Assembly: GCA_947388185.1 (NCBI GenBank)
Contig: CANDQP010000022.1
Coordinates: 1 to 35,563 of the forward strand
Direction: 5' to 3'
DNA: 35,563 bases
Origin: an uncultured Dorea sp.
Lineage (GTDB): Bacteria; Bacillota; Clostridia; Lachnospirales; Lachnospiraceae
The notes beneath the pieces were generated by a model that worked only from the letters and a program-made list of their open reading frames with translations, searched no databases and was not told the origin of the DNA. A program made the translations under genes and the position numbers. Below are positions 25,064-33,681 of this stretch, one piece after another (the first letter of the stretch is position 1; every line of letters starts with the position of its first letter).

Positions 25064-27250
25064 TTATTGCCGTTTCAGATAGAACTGGAAGGAACTGTAT
25101 TCTTCCACCTCGCGGTTGATCGGAAGTCCGGCATTCATAAGAGCAGAACCGGAATATACTTCTGTACCGCCGTTGATGCTGTACATGGCTTTGGGGTCAA
25201 GCCCTTTGGCGCGGATATATTCCTGGGGACCGTTGCAGGTCAGGTTGGTGACAACCACGCTCAAGAGGGATTCGGACCGATCCTTAGATACATGCTGCCA
25301 TGCGGTCATGTTGCCGGGTTCAAAGGGATTGGTAAGCCTGTAATAATCTCCTTTGATGATGAGCGGATAATATTGGCGGAACAGATTGCTCTGTTCGCGG
25401 CAGATCTCCTGTTCTTCGGCATTGAGATGGGTTGCGTCCAACTCATATCCGAAGGTTCCGCACATGGCAACCACAGCCTTAGTCTTGATGGGTACGAATC
25501 TGCCGCTGTCTGAGATATGCGCACCCATGGTACATACCGGATAGACGAAAGAGGTTCCGTAATGGAGCTTTAAGCGGTCGATCGGGTGATTGTTGTCGCT
25601 GACCCAGTATTGCGGATAATAATGCAGCATTGCAGCATCATAGCGTCCGCCGCCGCCGGAGCATCCCTCGAATAATATATCCGGGTGTGTCTTGATGATC
25701 TGATCCATCACGCGGTACAGACCAAGGATATAGCGGTGGTATACCTCGCCCTGTCTCTCGGCGGGCAGTTTGTTGGACCATATATCGGCAAGGGACCGGT
25801 TGATATCCCACTTGACGTAGAAGATGTTGGCATCGTCAAGAATCGCGTTGATGTTCTTGATCAGATAATCCTGTACATCCTGTCTGCTCATATCCAGAGC
25901 CATCTGGTTCCGGCTCCGGACGGCATGGCGGCCCGGGATCTGCATGGCCCAGTCCGGATGTGCCCGGTACAGGTCGCTGTCTTCGGAGACCATCTCTGGT
26001 TCAAACCAGATACCGAATTTCATATCCAGGTCGTTGATCTGTTCCACGAGCTTATGGAGCCCGCATTTGATCTTGTCTGTATTCACATACCAGTCGCCGA
26101 GTCCGCTGTTGTCGTCGTCACGTTTGCCGAACCACCCGTCGTCCATAACAAGCAGATCAACGCCCATATTCTTGGCGGCTTTGGCGATCTCGACCAGTTT
26201 CACATCGTCGAAATCCATGAATGCGGCTTCCCAGCTATTGATAAGGACCGGACGCTGGACTCTCTGTACAAACTTACTGTGACACAGGTTTGTCCGATAG
26301 AAATCATGGTACAGGTGAGAAAGGCCGGTAAATCCGTGTTCGGTAAATGCCATCACGACTTCCGGAGCTTCGAAGACCTCCTGCGGCTTCAATTCGTATA
26401 CGAACTGCTTCGGATGGATACCCATCACAAGGCGAAGCTGGTCATACTGGTCAAGTTCGATCTCCGTCAGGAAATTACCGCTGTACATCAGGGAGAATCC
26501 GTAGCATTTGCCGTAATCTTCCGTGGCATCCCTGTCACATAAGATGACAAACGGATTCTGCTGATGGCTGGAAGAGCCGCGCACGCTTCCGATCGTATGG
26601 ATGTGGTGTGTCATATGCTGGCGCTCCACCTGCCGTTCCTGTCCGTAGCGTCCCGGGAGGCTTACCAGATCGAAGCCCGCACCGTTCAAGAAGTCAAGGC
26701 AGACAGACATGATCTTCTTAAGATGAATGGGCGCGGTGCCGGAATTGACGACTTTCACGGATCTTGTGATGATATCGGCTTCCTCGAATACGCTGTAGAG
26801 CAGTATTACCTGGACATTGCTGACTTCATCGGTCAAAGTAACCTCCAGTGTATCAACTGTGTCTTCGGCAGCTGCAAATACACAGGGAAGAGTATCTAAT
26901 TGGTATTTGCCGTCCTTGATCTTGAAATTAACCGTCTTGCCGTGGAAGGAGTAGCTTCCGTCGGAGTTGACCACTTCAATACTGGCGGTACGGAAATCCC
27001 CCTGCTGCTGTGTGCTGAATTCCTGAGGCTGTGCATCCAGCGAGAAGGTACGTGCGTTCCTGGATTCATAAGGGTTGCCGGAGAATCCCCGGTCATATTG
27101 CATGATCTGGTAGGACATATCCGTATCGCGGATAGACGGTCCATAGTAGAGATGAAGCAGATAATCCAGATTGCCAATCTTCATCTGATAAGATGTATGT
27201 CTCGTGTGTAAGGTGATGGTTTCTGATGATTCATTAAAAATAATTCCCAT
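25064..27250 (-). CDS. Alpha-galactosidase, GH36 family
   Basis: 728 aa. It hydrolyses terminal alpha-1,6-galactosyl residues of melibiose, raffinose-type sugars and galactomannans, and is probably cytosolic since no signal peptide is seen. GH36 marks are the N-terminal beta-sandwich with RGFSGNPYESRNARTFSLD, the barrel strands LVMDDGWFGKRDDDNSGLGDW and FGIWFEPEMVSEDSDLYR, the nucleophile D482 in YVKWDINRS, and the acid/base D552 in QYWVSDNNHPIDR after the FEGCSGGGGRYD loop. The ORF track adds ten codons, but AGGAGG falls inside that extension, so initiation at the ATG 27250 (MGIIFNESSETI) is more likely. It is transcribed alone, divergently from the FAD/Rieske gene, from an extended -10 promoter. 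Confidence 0.96.
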   Translation of the reverse strand: MGIIFNESSETITLHTRHTSYQMKIGNLDYLLHLYYGPSIRDTDMSYQIMQYDRGFSGNPYESRNARTFSLDAQPQEFSTQQQGDFRTASIEVVNSDGSYSFHGKTVNFKIKDGKYQLDTLPCVFAAAEDTVDTLEVTLTDEVSNVQVILLYSVFEEADIITRSVKVVNSGTAPIHLKKIMSVCLDFLNGAGFDLVSLPGRYGQERQVERQHMTHHIHTIGSVRGSSSHQQNPFVILCDRDATEDYGKCYGFSLMYSGNFLTEIELDQYDQLRLVMGIHPKQFVYELKPQEVFEAPEVVMAFTEHGFTGLSHLYHDFYRTNLCHSKFVQRVQRPVLINSWEAAFMDFDDVKLVEIAKAAKNMGVDLLVMDDGWFGKRDDDNSGLGDWYVNTDKIKCGLHKLVEQINDLDMKFGIWFEPEMVSEDSDLYRAHPDWAMQIPGRHAVRSRNQMALDMSRQDVQDYLIKNINAILDDANIFYVKWDINRSLADIWSNKLPAERQGEVYHRYILGLYRVMDQIIKTHPDILFEGCSGGGGRYDAAMLHYYPQYWVSDNNHPIDRLKLHYGTSFVYPVCTMGAHISDSGRFVPIKTKAVVAMCGTFGYELDATHLNAEEQEICREQSNLFRQYYPLIIKGDYYRLTNPFEPGNMTAWQHVSKDRSESLLSVVVTNLTCNGPQEYIRAKGLDPKAMYSINGGTEVYSGSALMNAGLPINREVEEYSSFQFYLKRQ

Positions 27251-27288
27251 AGATCCTACTGTCCTCCTAAAAATTTCCATTTACCAAA

Positions 27289-27297
27289 AGTATAGCA
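27289..27297 (-). promoter_or_regulatory. Extended -10 promoter of the alpha-galactosidase gene
   Basis: Minus-strand TGC-TATACT followed by TTTTGG. No good -35 is seen, so an activator may be needed, as expected for a catabolic gene. Confidence 0.45.
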
Positions 27298-27357
27298 CGA
27301 TTGGTCGGAATTTCATTTGGCATATTGGCAGAAAAAATCGGGAAATTTTAGTGTAGT

Positions 27358-27366
27358 TGGTATACT
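27358..27366 (+). promoter_or_regulatory. Extended -10 promoter of the FAD/Rieske gene
   Basis: TGG-TATACT followed by TTTTGG, the same -10 block as the divergent alpha-galactosidase promoter. No clear -35 was found. Confidence 0.4.
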
Positions 27367-27424
27367 TTTGGGCGGATTGTTCAAAACTAGGGAGTGATAT
27401 ATTTTCCGGACGGAGGGGATAAAA

Positions 27425-28729
27425 GTGGTAGAGATGAGATCTATTTGGACTGAAAATACAGAGATGCCGCGATTCGAAAAGCTTACCGGGAACAGGAAGA
27501 CGGACGTGCTGATCGTTGGCGGAGGGATGGCGGGGATTCTGTGCGCTTATTTTCTGGAGAAGGCGGGGGTGGATTATCTGCTGGCAGAGGGCAGGAGGAT
27601 CGGTTCGGGGATTACAGGGAATACCACGGCGAAGATCACCTCGCAGCATGGGCTGATCTATCACAGACTGCTGGAAAAGGCAGGGGCGGAGCGGGCAAGG
27701 ATGTATCTTGACGCCAACCAGGATGCCGTTCACAAGTTTGCCGGACTGTGCCGGAGAGTGGACTGCGACTATGAAGTCAAGCCGTCTTTCGTCTATTCCA
27801 GGAAGGATCGGAAGATATTAGAGAAAGAAGCGGAAGCATTGGCGCGGCTTGGATATCAGCCGCTTTTGACAGATCTGTGCGAGCTTCCCATCCATACGGC
27901 GGGGGCGGTCGGGTTCGTGGAACAGGCGCAGTTCCATCCGCTGAAATTCATAAGCGGGATTGCGCAGGGACTGCGTATATTCGAAGATACATTTATCAGA
28001 GAATTTACAGAGAATACGGCGCTTACGGAGGAGGGCAGCATCACCTTTGACCGGCTGATCTTCGCGACACATTTCCCCATAGATAATAAGCATGGAATGT
28101 ATTACCTCAAGATGTACCAACATCGTTCGTATGTGATCGCGCTGAAGGACGCGCCCAAGCTTAAGGGAATGTATGTGGATGAGGCGAAGACGGGGCTGTC
28201 CTTAAGGAATTATAAGGATTATCTTCTGCTTGGCGGAGGCGCCCACAGAACCGGCAAGATCGGGGGAAACTGGGAAGAACTGAGGAATTATGCCAGGCTA
28301 TATTATCCGAACCTGGATGAGAAATATTATTGGTCGGCGCAGGATTGTATGACGTTAGACGGGATACCTTATATCGGACAATATTCCAGAAGCATGCCGG
28401 ACTGTTACACGGCGACAGGCTTCAACAAATGGGGCATGACATCCTCTATGGTATCGGCTTCGATCCTGACAGACCTGATCCTTGGGAAGGAGAATCCGTA
28501 TGCCCCGGTTTTCTCTCCTTCGAGAAATATGATAAAGCCTCAGCTTTTTGTCAATGGGTATTCTGCGATCGTGAACTTGCTCACCATATCCGAGAAGCGC
28601 TGTCCGCATCTTGGCTGCGCCTTACAGTGGAACCGGGCTGAGCATTCCTGGGACTGTCCCTGCCATGGTTCGCGGTTCGACGGCTTCGGGAGGCTGCTGG
28701 ATAATCCGGCGAACGGGGATCTGCGGTGA
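27425..28729 (+). CDS. FAD-dependent oxidoreductase with C-terminal Rieske [2Fe-2S] domain
   Basis: 434 aa, GTG start with GGAGG eight bases upstream. An N-terminal Rossmann dinucleotide motif VLIVGGGMAGILCAYFLEKAG (about residues 28-48) and a DAO-type FAD domain (SGITGNTTAKITSQHG; the later block TGFNKWGMTSSMVSA) are followed by a Rieske module at the C-terminus with both cluster pairs, CPHLGC and CPCHGSRFD. The Rieske end is short, finishing at NPANGDLR where homologues often continue for about 20-60 residues, so the protein may be slightly truncated. It is probably a cytosolic amine or deaminating oxidoreductase or an electron-transfer flavoprotein; the substrate is unknown. It converges on the flavodiiron gene. 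Confidence 0.88.
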   Translation: MVEMRSIWTENTEMPRFEKLTGNRKTDVLIVGGGMAGILCAYFLEKAGVDYLLAEGRRIGSGITGNTTAKITSQHGLIYHRLLEKAGAERARMYLDANQDAVHKFAGLCRRVDCDYEVKPSFVYSRKDRKILEKEAEALARLGYQPLLTDLCELPIHTAGAVGFVEQAQFHPLKFISGIAQGLRIFEDTFIREFTENTALTEEGSITFDRLIFATHFPIDNKHGMYYLKMYQHRSYVIALKDAPKLKGMYVDEAKTGLSLRNYKDYLLLGGGAHRTGKIGGNWEELRNYARLYYPNLDEKYYWSAQDCMTLDGIPYIGQYSRSMPDCYTATGFNKWGMTSSMVSASILTDLILGKENPYAPVFSPSRNMIKPQLFVNGYSAIVNLLTISEKRCPHLGCALQWNRAEHSWDCPCHGSRFDGFGRLLDNPANGDLR

Positions 28730-28764
28730 CTATTTGCGGTGTACCAGGCCGGAACAATAGAAAA

Positions 28765-28818
28765 GACAGGCGCAGACAACGCCCAGATCTGTAATTGGGC
28801 CGCTGTCTGTTACCTGTC
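28765..28818. terminator. Nested hairpin between convergent genes
   Basis: GACAGG/CCTGTC outside, then CAGACA/TGTCTG and GCCCA/TGGGC inside. On the minus strand it is followed by TTTTCTATTG. It probably ends the flavodiiron transcript and perhaps also the convergent one. Confidence 0.5.
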
Positions 28819-28832
28819 CGGGTATTGCGGTA

Positions 28833-30623
28833 TTAACCAATCTTCTCGAAATCAGAAACTCCATGCTTGCAAAGCGGGCATACGAAATCGTCAGGAAGCT
28901 CGTCGCCTTCGTAGACGTAACCGCATACCACGCATACATAACCCTTCTTGCCTTCGGTGTCCGGCTTCGGCTTCACGTTGCTCTGGTAATAATTGTAGGT
29001 CATAGTCTCTACGTTGGAGATCACACGTGCTTCTGTGACGGTACAGATGAACATACCGTGTGTATCCAGGTCAACGTACTGTTCTACTTTCAGAGACATG
29101 AAGGAGTTGATATATCTTGGAAGGAATACCAATCCGTTGTCAGAGCGGAGCGGTGAGCAGCCGGCGAACTTATCCACAGTTCTTCCGCTCTGGAAACCGA
29201 AATTCTCAAATACTTTGAACGGTGCATCTGTAGACAGGCAGTTGATATTCATGATTCCGGTCTGCTTGATAATATGGTGCGAATAGTTATCCTTGTTGAT
29301 GGTAACTGCAATCCGGTTCGGAGTGTTCGTAACCTGTGTCACGGTGTTGACGATCAGCCCGTTATCCTTCTTCCCGTCGTTGGAAGTGACAACATAGAGT
29401 CCGTATCCGATCTTGAACAGTGCGGTAAGGTCGTTCTTGTCAGCGGTCTCGTCATGCTGCGCCAGATAATTCTTACAGAATTCATCGGCCAGGGCATCTA
29501 ACTGAGCGCTGCTCTCTTCGTTGAGCGCGGAGTGGATATGGACGGTGGTATCGGCGAAAGTCAGCTTCTTGCAGCCTTCTAACATCTGTTTCATGGTCTT
29601 GGCGGCAAGCGGCGCCCAGGATCCGTTCTCGATCAGACCTACGAAACGGTTCTGATAATTGCGCTCGGTCAGGTGCTCAATGAATTCCCTCATGAATGGG
29701 AAGATGTCGGCGTTGTAGGTCGTGGTGGCAAGGATCAGTTTGCCGTAGCGGAACGCGTCGGCCACTGCGCTTGACATATCGCATCGCGCCAGATCATATA
29801 CTACAACCTGCGGGCAGCCTTTCACCCGGAGCTTGTCTGCCAGGGCTTCGACAGCTTTCCTGGTATTGCCGTATATGGAGGTGTAGGCAATGACGATTCC
29901 GGCCTCCTCCACATTATAAGAAGACCAGGTGTTATAGAGTCCAAGGTAATAACCTAAGTTCTCCTTCAATACCGGTCCGTGCAGCGGGCAGATGGTCTGG
30001 ATGTCCAGGGTGGAGGCTTTCTTAAGGAGTCTCTGAACCTGTGCTCCGTATTTGCCTACGATCCCGATATAATAACGACGTGCTTCGTCCGCCCAGTCTT
30101 CGCTTACATCCAGGGCGCCGAATTTGCCGAATCCGTCAGCGGAGAACAGGACCTTCTCATAGCTGTCGTAAGTGACGATAACCTCCGGCCAGTGTACCAT
30201 AGGAGCGGTGACAAAAGCCAGCTCGTGTCTGCCAAGATTGAGTGTGTCGCCTTCGGCAACAATGATCCGGCGATCCTCGAAATCTGTGCCGAAGAACTGC
30301 TTCATCATTACAAATGCCTTGGCGGAGGATACGATCTTGGTGTCCTTGTATACATTCATGAAGTTGGCTATGTTGGCAGAATGGTCAGGCTCCATGTGCT
30401 GTATGATCAGATAGTCAGGCTTGCGGGAACCGGTCGCGGCTTCAATGTTATCCAGCCATTCGTGAGTAAACCGGGCGTCGACCGTGTCCATTACAGCAAT
30501 CTTCTCATCCATGATCACGTAAGAATTATAGGACATGCCGTTCTTGACTGCATATTGGCCTTCGAACAGATCTACTTCGTGGTCGTTCACGCCGGCGTAT
30601 CTAATATCGTTTGAAATATCCAT
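28833..30623 (-). CDS. fprA: Flavodiiron protein with flavin reductase and rubredoxin domains
   Basis: 596 aa. A flavodiiron protein reduces O2 (or NO) to water (or N2O) in the cytosol of anaerobes. The diiron ligands are all present: H76-x-E78-x-D80-H81 (QHMEPDHS), H144 (PMVHWPE), D163 (SADGFGKFG) and H215 (CPLHGPV). A flavodoxin domain follows (IAYTSIYGNTRKAVEAL, about 243-390), then a flavin reductase-like domain (about 400-540), and finally rubredoxin with CVVC and CPLC (about 560-596). Carrying the reductase and rubredoxin on one chain suggests that it can take electrons directly from NAD(P)H. It has its own promoter and is divergent from the GTPase-nuclease gene. ATCACTCCTG upstream is the complement of a CAGGAGTG ribosome binding site. 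Confidence 0.95.
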   Translation of the reverse strand: MDISNDIRYAGVNDHEVDLFEGQYAVKNGMSYNSYVIMDEKIAVMDTVDARFTHEWLDNIEAATGSRKPDYLIIQHMEPDHSANIANFMNVYKDTKIVSSAKAFVMMKQFFGTDFEDRRIIVAEGDTLNLGRHELAFVTAPMVHWPEVIVTYDSYEKVLFSADGFGKFGALDVSEDWADEARRYYIGIVGKYGAQVQRLLKKASTLDIQTICPLHGPVLKENLGYYLGLYNTWSSYNVEEAGIVIAYTSIYGNTRKAVEALADKLRVKGCPQVVVYDLARCDMSSAVADAFRYGKLILATTTYNADIFPFMREFIEHLTERNYQNRFVGLIENGSWAPLAAKTMKQMLEGCKKLTFADTTVHIHSALNEESSAQLDALADEFCKNYLAQHDETADKNDLTALFKIGYGLYVVTSNDGKKDNGLIVNTVTQVTNTPNRIAVTINKDNYSHHIIKQTGIMNINCLSTDAPFKVFENFGFQSGRTVDKFAGCSPLRSDNGLVFLPRYINSFMSLKVEQYVDLDTHGMFICTVTEARVISNVETMTYNYYQSNVKPKPDTEGKKGYVCVVCGYVYEGDELPDDFVCPLCKHGVSDFEKIG

Positions 30624-30657
30624 TGGTAATCACTCCTGTTCTTTTTGATTTCAGCTA

Positions 30658-30686
30658 ATTATATCATATCAAAAAGCAAAATGCAA
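30658..30686 (-). promoter_or_regulatory. Sigma-A promoter of the flavodiiron gene
   Basis: Minus-strand TTGCAT, 17-bp spacer, perfect TATAAT with TGA before it (extended -10). The leader is about 28 nt. Confidence 0.65.
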
Positions 30687-30721
30687 AAATACACGCGCAT
30701 AGTGAAAAAAAAATCTATCTA

Positions 30722-30730
30722 TGCTATAAT
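30722..30730 (+). promoter_or_regulatory. Extended -10 promoter of the GTPase-nuclease gene
   Basis: TGC-TATAAT with a poor -35 in an A-rich tract. The start point near 30737 leaves a short leader and argues for the ATG at 30765 rather than the TTG at 30744. Confidence 0.55.
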
Positions 30731-30764
30731 AATTGAATTATAGTTGCAGAAAGGGGCATTTCCG

Positions 30765-33458
30765 ATGGGGGATCATAGAAGATATATCTGTGCAGGTATG
30801 CTGGCACATGTCGATGCGGGGAAGACGACACTGTCCGAGGCGATCCTCTACCTTAGCGGAAGAATCCGCAAGCTTGGCCGGGTAGACCATAAGGACGCAT
30901 ATCTGGACACGAATGAACTGGAACGCAGCCGAGGAATTACCATCTTCTCAAAACAGGCGGTATGTGAGCTTGGCGATAGGCAGGTGACGCTTCTTGATAC
31001 GCCGGGGCATGTGGATTTCTCTGCGGAGATGGAACGGACGCTCCAGGTACTTGATTATGGGATCCTCGTGATCAACGGTATGGACGGAGTACAGGGGCAT
31101 ACCCGGACGCTTTGGAATCTGCTTGAACGATATCAGATTCCTGTTTTTCTGTTTATCAATAAGATGGACCAGGAGGGAACGGACAAAGAGACGCTTCTTC
31201 AGACGCTGAAGAGCGAACTCAGCGGGGCATGTATTGATTTTGGCGGGGAGGACGGCGAGTTCTTTGAAGAATTGGCCATGTGTGAGGAGGCCGCGTTGGA
31301 CGAGTATCTGGAGAGCGGCGGCTTGAAGGAAGAGACGATCATCCGTCTGATCGGGGAGAGGAAGGCGTATCCGTGTTATTTCGGATCGGCATTGAAGCTT
31401 AGCGGAGTGAAGGAATTCCTGGAAGGCTTCGGGTGTTATGCGAGGGAATGGAGAGGCGGACAGGGAGACTTTGGGGCGAAGGTATATAAGATAACCAGGG
31501 ATGTGCAGGGGAATCGTCTGACCCATCTTAGAGTAACCCGCGGATGCCTTAAGGTGAAGGATATCTTATGTTCCGGCCCGGAAGCAGCCGAACAGTGGGA
31601 AGAGAAGGTCAACCAGATACGAATCTATTCCGGAGATAGATATGAGACGGTTCCGGAGGCGGAAGCTGGATGTATCTGCGCCGTGACAGGGCTTAGCCGT
31701 ACATATCCGGGAGAGGGATTGGGTGCGGAGAAGGAATCGGGGACTCCGGTCTTAGAGCCTGTGCTGAATTACCGTATTCATCTGCCGGAAGGGTGTGATG
31801 CGCCGGTCATGCTTCGGAATCTCAGGCAATTGGAGGAGGAGGATCCGATGCTTAGGATCGTATGGAATGAAGAATTGGGCGAGATCTATGCACAGCTTAT
31901 GGGCGCGGTGCAGACCGAAGTCCTGCAGAGCCTTATCCGGGAACGTTTCCACATAGAAGTATCCTTTGACGCGGGAAATATCGTATACAAGGAGACCATA
32001 TCGAATACGGCAGAAGGCGTGGGGCATTATGAACCGCTTCGTCACTATGCGGAGGTACATCTGTTGTTAGAGCCGGGGGAGGCAGGCAGCGGAATCGTGC
32101 TGGATACGGATTGCAGCGAGGATGTACTGGACCGGAACTGGCAGCGTCTGGTGCTGACGCATCTTGCGGAGAAGGAACACCGCGGCGTACTGACCGGAGC
32201 GGCGGTCACGGATATGAAGATTACCCTGCTTGCAGGTCGGGCGCACCCAAAGCATACAGAAGGCGGGGACTTCCGGCAGGCGACGTACCGTGCCGTCAGA
32301 CAAGGGCTGATGCAGGCGGGGAGCGTCCTGTTGGAGCCGTATTATGCATATCGTCTGGAGCTGCCGTCGGAGATGGTGGGACGCGCTATGACGGATATCC
32401 AGAAGATGTCCGGAGAATGTAAGGCGCCGGAGATCTTCGCAGACCGGTCGGTATTGACAGGGAAAGCGCCTGCAGCGGCTATGCGTGATTATCAGATGGA
32501 GGTCAACAGCTATACAAGAGGACAGGGGAAGCTTACCTGTACGTTCAAGGGATATGAACCGTGTCACAATGCAGAAGAGATCATAGAGGCGAAAGGGTAT
32601 GACCCGGAACGGGACCTTGAGAACCCGGCAGGGTCTGTCTTCTGCGCTCATGGAGCCGGGTTTGCCGTGCCGTGGGATCAGGTGCCGGAGTATATGCATA
32701 TCGAGAGCCAGCTTGAGAAGCGGATGAGGCAGCAGAAGACAGAAGCAGAGATACGCAGGGACGGAAGCGGTGCGGACAGACTGGGCAGGAGCCGTCAGAC
32801 GAATCTTAGCCGGGAAGAGGAAAAAGAACTGGAAGAGATATTTATCCGGACCTATGGGAAGGTGGAGAGAAAGCTTCCGCCGTCTTCTAAGACGGTTGCC
32901 GGCGTCCCTAAGAAGACGCGGCACAGGAAGGAAGAAGAAGCAGTTATGGATTTCCTTCTGGTGGACGGTTATAATGTGATCTTTGCATGGGAAGACTTAA
33001 AGGAGCTGGCGAAGGTGAATATCGAGGCGGCGAGAAATAAGCTGACGGATATCCTGTGCAACTATCAGGGCTTCCGCAAATGCACGGTGATCCTGGTGTT
33101 TGACGCTTACAAGGTGGACGGTTATGCGTTGGAGATCCAGAAGTACCACAACATTCATATCGTGTATACGAAGGAGGCGGAGACGGCGGACCAGTATATC
33201 GAGAAGGTGGTCCACCACATCGGCAGAAAATATCACGTGACGGTGGTGACCTCCGACGGGGTGGAGCAGGTCGTTACCCTGGGACAGGGCGGCACGCTGA
33301 TCTCTTCACGGGAATTCCGGGAAGAAGTGGAGCTTGTGAGACGGCAGATCCGGGAGGAATATGAGAGCAGGAGAGACAGAGGGAAGAACTATCTGTTTGA
33401 CCATATGGATGAGAAAATGCAGGAAGATATGGAAAATATACGGCTTGGGAGAAAATAA
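30765..33458 (+). CDS. TetM-like ribosomal GTPase fused to a Rae1/YacP-type NYN ribonuclease
   Basis: 897 aa from the ATG at 30765, which has AAAGGGG eight bases upstream; the track's TTG start lacks this. Residues 1-650 are an EF-G/TetM-type translational GTPase: G1 AHVDAGKTT, G2 RGITI, G3 DTPGHVDF, G4 NKMD, and the later domains III-V as in ribosomal protection proteins. A charged linker with KKTRHRKEEE leads to a C-terminal NYN domain (about 733-895) closely resembling B. subtilis YacP/Rae1: DFLLVDGYNVIFAW, VILVFDAYKVDG, YTKEAETADQYIEK, VVTSDGVEQ, GQGGTLISSREF. Rae1 cleaves mRNA in the ribosomal A site. The fusion should act on ribosomes; tetracycline protection alone cannot be assumed. 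It is followed directly by a promoter, with no terminator. Confidence 0.92.
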   Translation: MGDHRRYICAGMLAHVDAGKTTLSEAILYLSGRIRKLGRVDHKDAYLDTNELERSRGITIFSKQAVCELGDRQVTLLDTPGHVDFSAEMERTLQVLDYGILVINGMDGVQGHTRTLWNLLERYQIPVFLFINKMDQEGTDKETLLQTLKSELSGACIDFGGEDGEFFEELAMCEEAALDEYLESGGLKEETIIRLIGERKAYPCYFGSALKLSGVKEFLEGFGCYAREWRGGQGDFGAKVYKITRDVQGNRLTHLRVTRGCLKVKDILCSGPEAAEQWEEKVNQIRIYSGDRYETVPEAEAGCICAVTGLSRTYPGEGLGAEKESGTPVLEPVLNYRIHLPEGCDAPVMLRNLRQLEEEDPMLRIVWNEELGEIYAQLMGAVQTEVLQSLIRERFHIEVSFDAGNIVYKETISNTAEGVGHYEPLRHYAEVHLLLEPGEAGSGIVLDTDCSEDVLDRNWQRLVLTHLAEKEHRGVLTGAAVTDMKITLLAGRAHPKHTEGGDFRQATYRAVRQGLMQAGSVLLEPYYAYRLELPSEMVGRAMTDIQKMSGECKAPEIFADRSVLTGKAPAAAMRDYQMEVNSYTRGQGKLTCTFKGYEPCHNAEEIIEAKGYDPERDLENPAGSVFCAHGAGFAVPWDQVPEYMHIESQLEKRMRQQKTEAEIRRDGSGADRLGRSRQTNLSREEEKELEEIFIRTYGKVERKLPPSSKTVAGVPKKTRHRKEEEAVMDFLLVDGYNVIFAWEDLKELAKVNIEAARNKLTDILCNYQGFRKCTVILVFDAYKVDGYALEIQKYHNIHIVYTKEAETADQYIEKVVHHIGRKYHVTVVTSDGVEQVVTLGQGGTLISSREFREEVELVRRQIREEYESRRDRGKNYLFDHMDEKMQEDMENIRLGRK

Positions 33459-33460
33459 AC

Positions 33461-33489
33461 TTGACAATTCTTGCGGATTGGTCTAATAT
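33461..33489 (+). promoter_or_regulatory. Strong sigma-A promoter (P1) for the Met/Cys-rich small ORF
   Basis: Perfect TTGACA, 17-bp spacer, TAATAT, starting two bases after the stop codon of the GTPase-nuclease gene. Confidence 0.75.
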
Positions 33490-33530
33490 ACTAACATATT
33501 TGTAGGATCATTCGAGAAAGGGAAGCAGAT

Positions 33531-33626
33531 ATGAGGACAACATTTCATCAGAATATGAATCAGAATATGATGATGACAGGCTGTGACAGCATGTGCATGA
33601 TGTGCATGATGGACATGGCTTATTAG
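33531..33626 (+). CDS. 31-aa methionine/cysteine-rich small peptide upstream of metNIQ
   Basis: This ORF is too short for the ORF track. The ATG is preceded by AAAGGG eight bases upstream and lies about 35 nt after a predicted transcription start from promoter P1. The product has 31 residues, of which 11 are Met and 3 are Cys, ending GCDSMCMMCMMDMAY; the cysteines are spaced CX3CX2C. An intrinsic terminator follows 55 bp downstream, and then the metNIQ methionine transporter. The codon bias is so extreme that a leader peptide sensing Met (and Cys) supply is the first idea. A metal-binding mini-protein or a radical SAM/RiPP-like substrate are alternatives. I know of no named family matching it. 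There is no signal peptide. Confidence 0.6.
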   Translation: MRTTFHQNMNQNMMMTGCDSMCMMCMMDMAY

Positions 33627-33650
33627 TGTATGCGTCTGATTATCTGATTT

Positions 33651-33678
33651 TTGACATACTATTGATCTTGGATAGAAT
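33651..33678 (+). promoter_or_regulatory. Sigma-A promoter (P2) upstream of metNIQ
   Basis: Perfect TTGACA, 16-bp spacer, TAGAAT. The predicted start near 33685 falls inside the 5' arm of the terminator hairpin at 33682-33710. Transcripts from P2 would therefore lack part of that arm and escape termination. Confidence 0.65.
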
Positions 33679-33681
33679 GCG

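Noticed and set aside
24932-25513. 193-aa plus-strand ORF over the alpha-galactosidase 3' end
   Set aside because: It overlaps a clear GH36 coding frame and the shared terminator hairpin; shadow ORF.
30744-30764. TTG start for the GTPase-nuclease fusion
   Set aside because: The Shine-Dalgarno AAAGGGG would lie inside this extension; the ATG at 30765 fits spacing and aligns with the usual TetM N-terminus.
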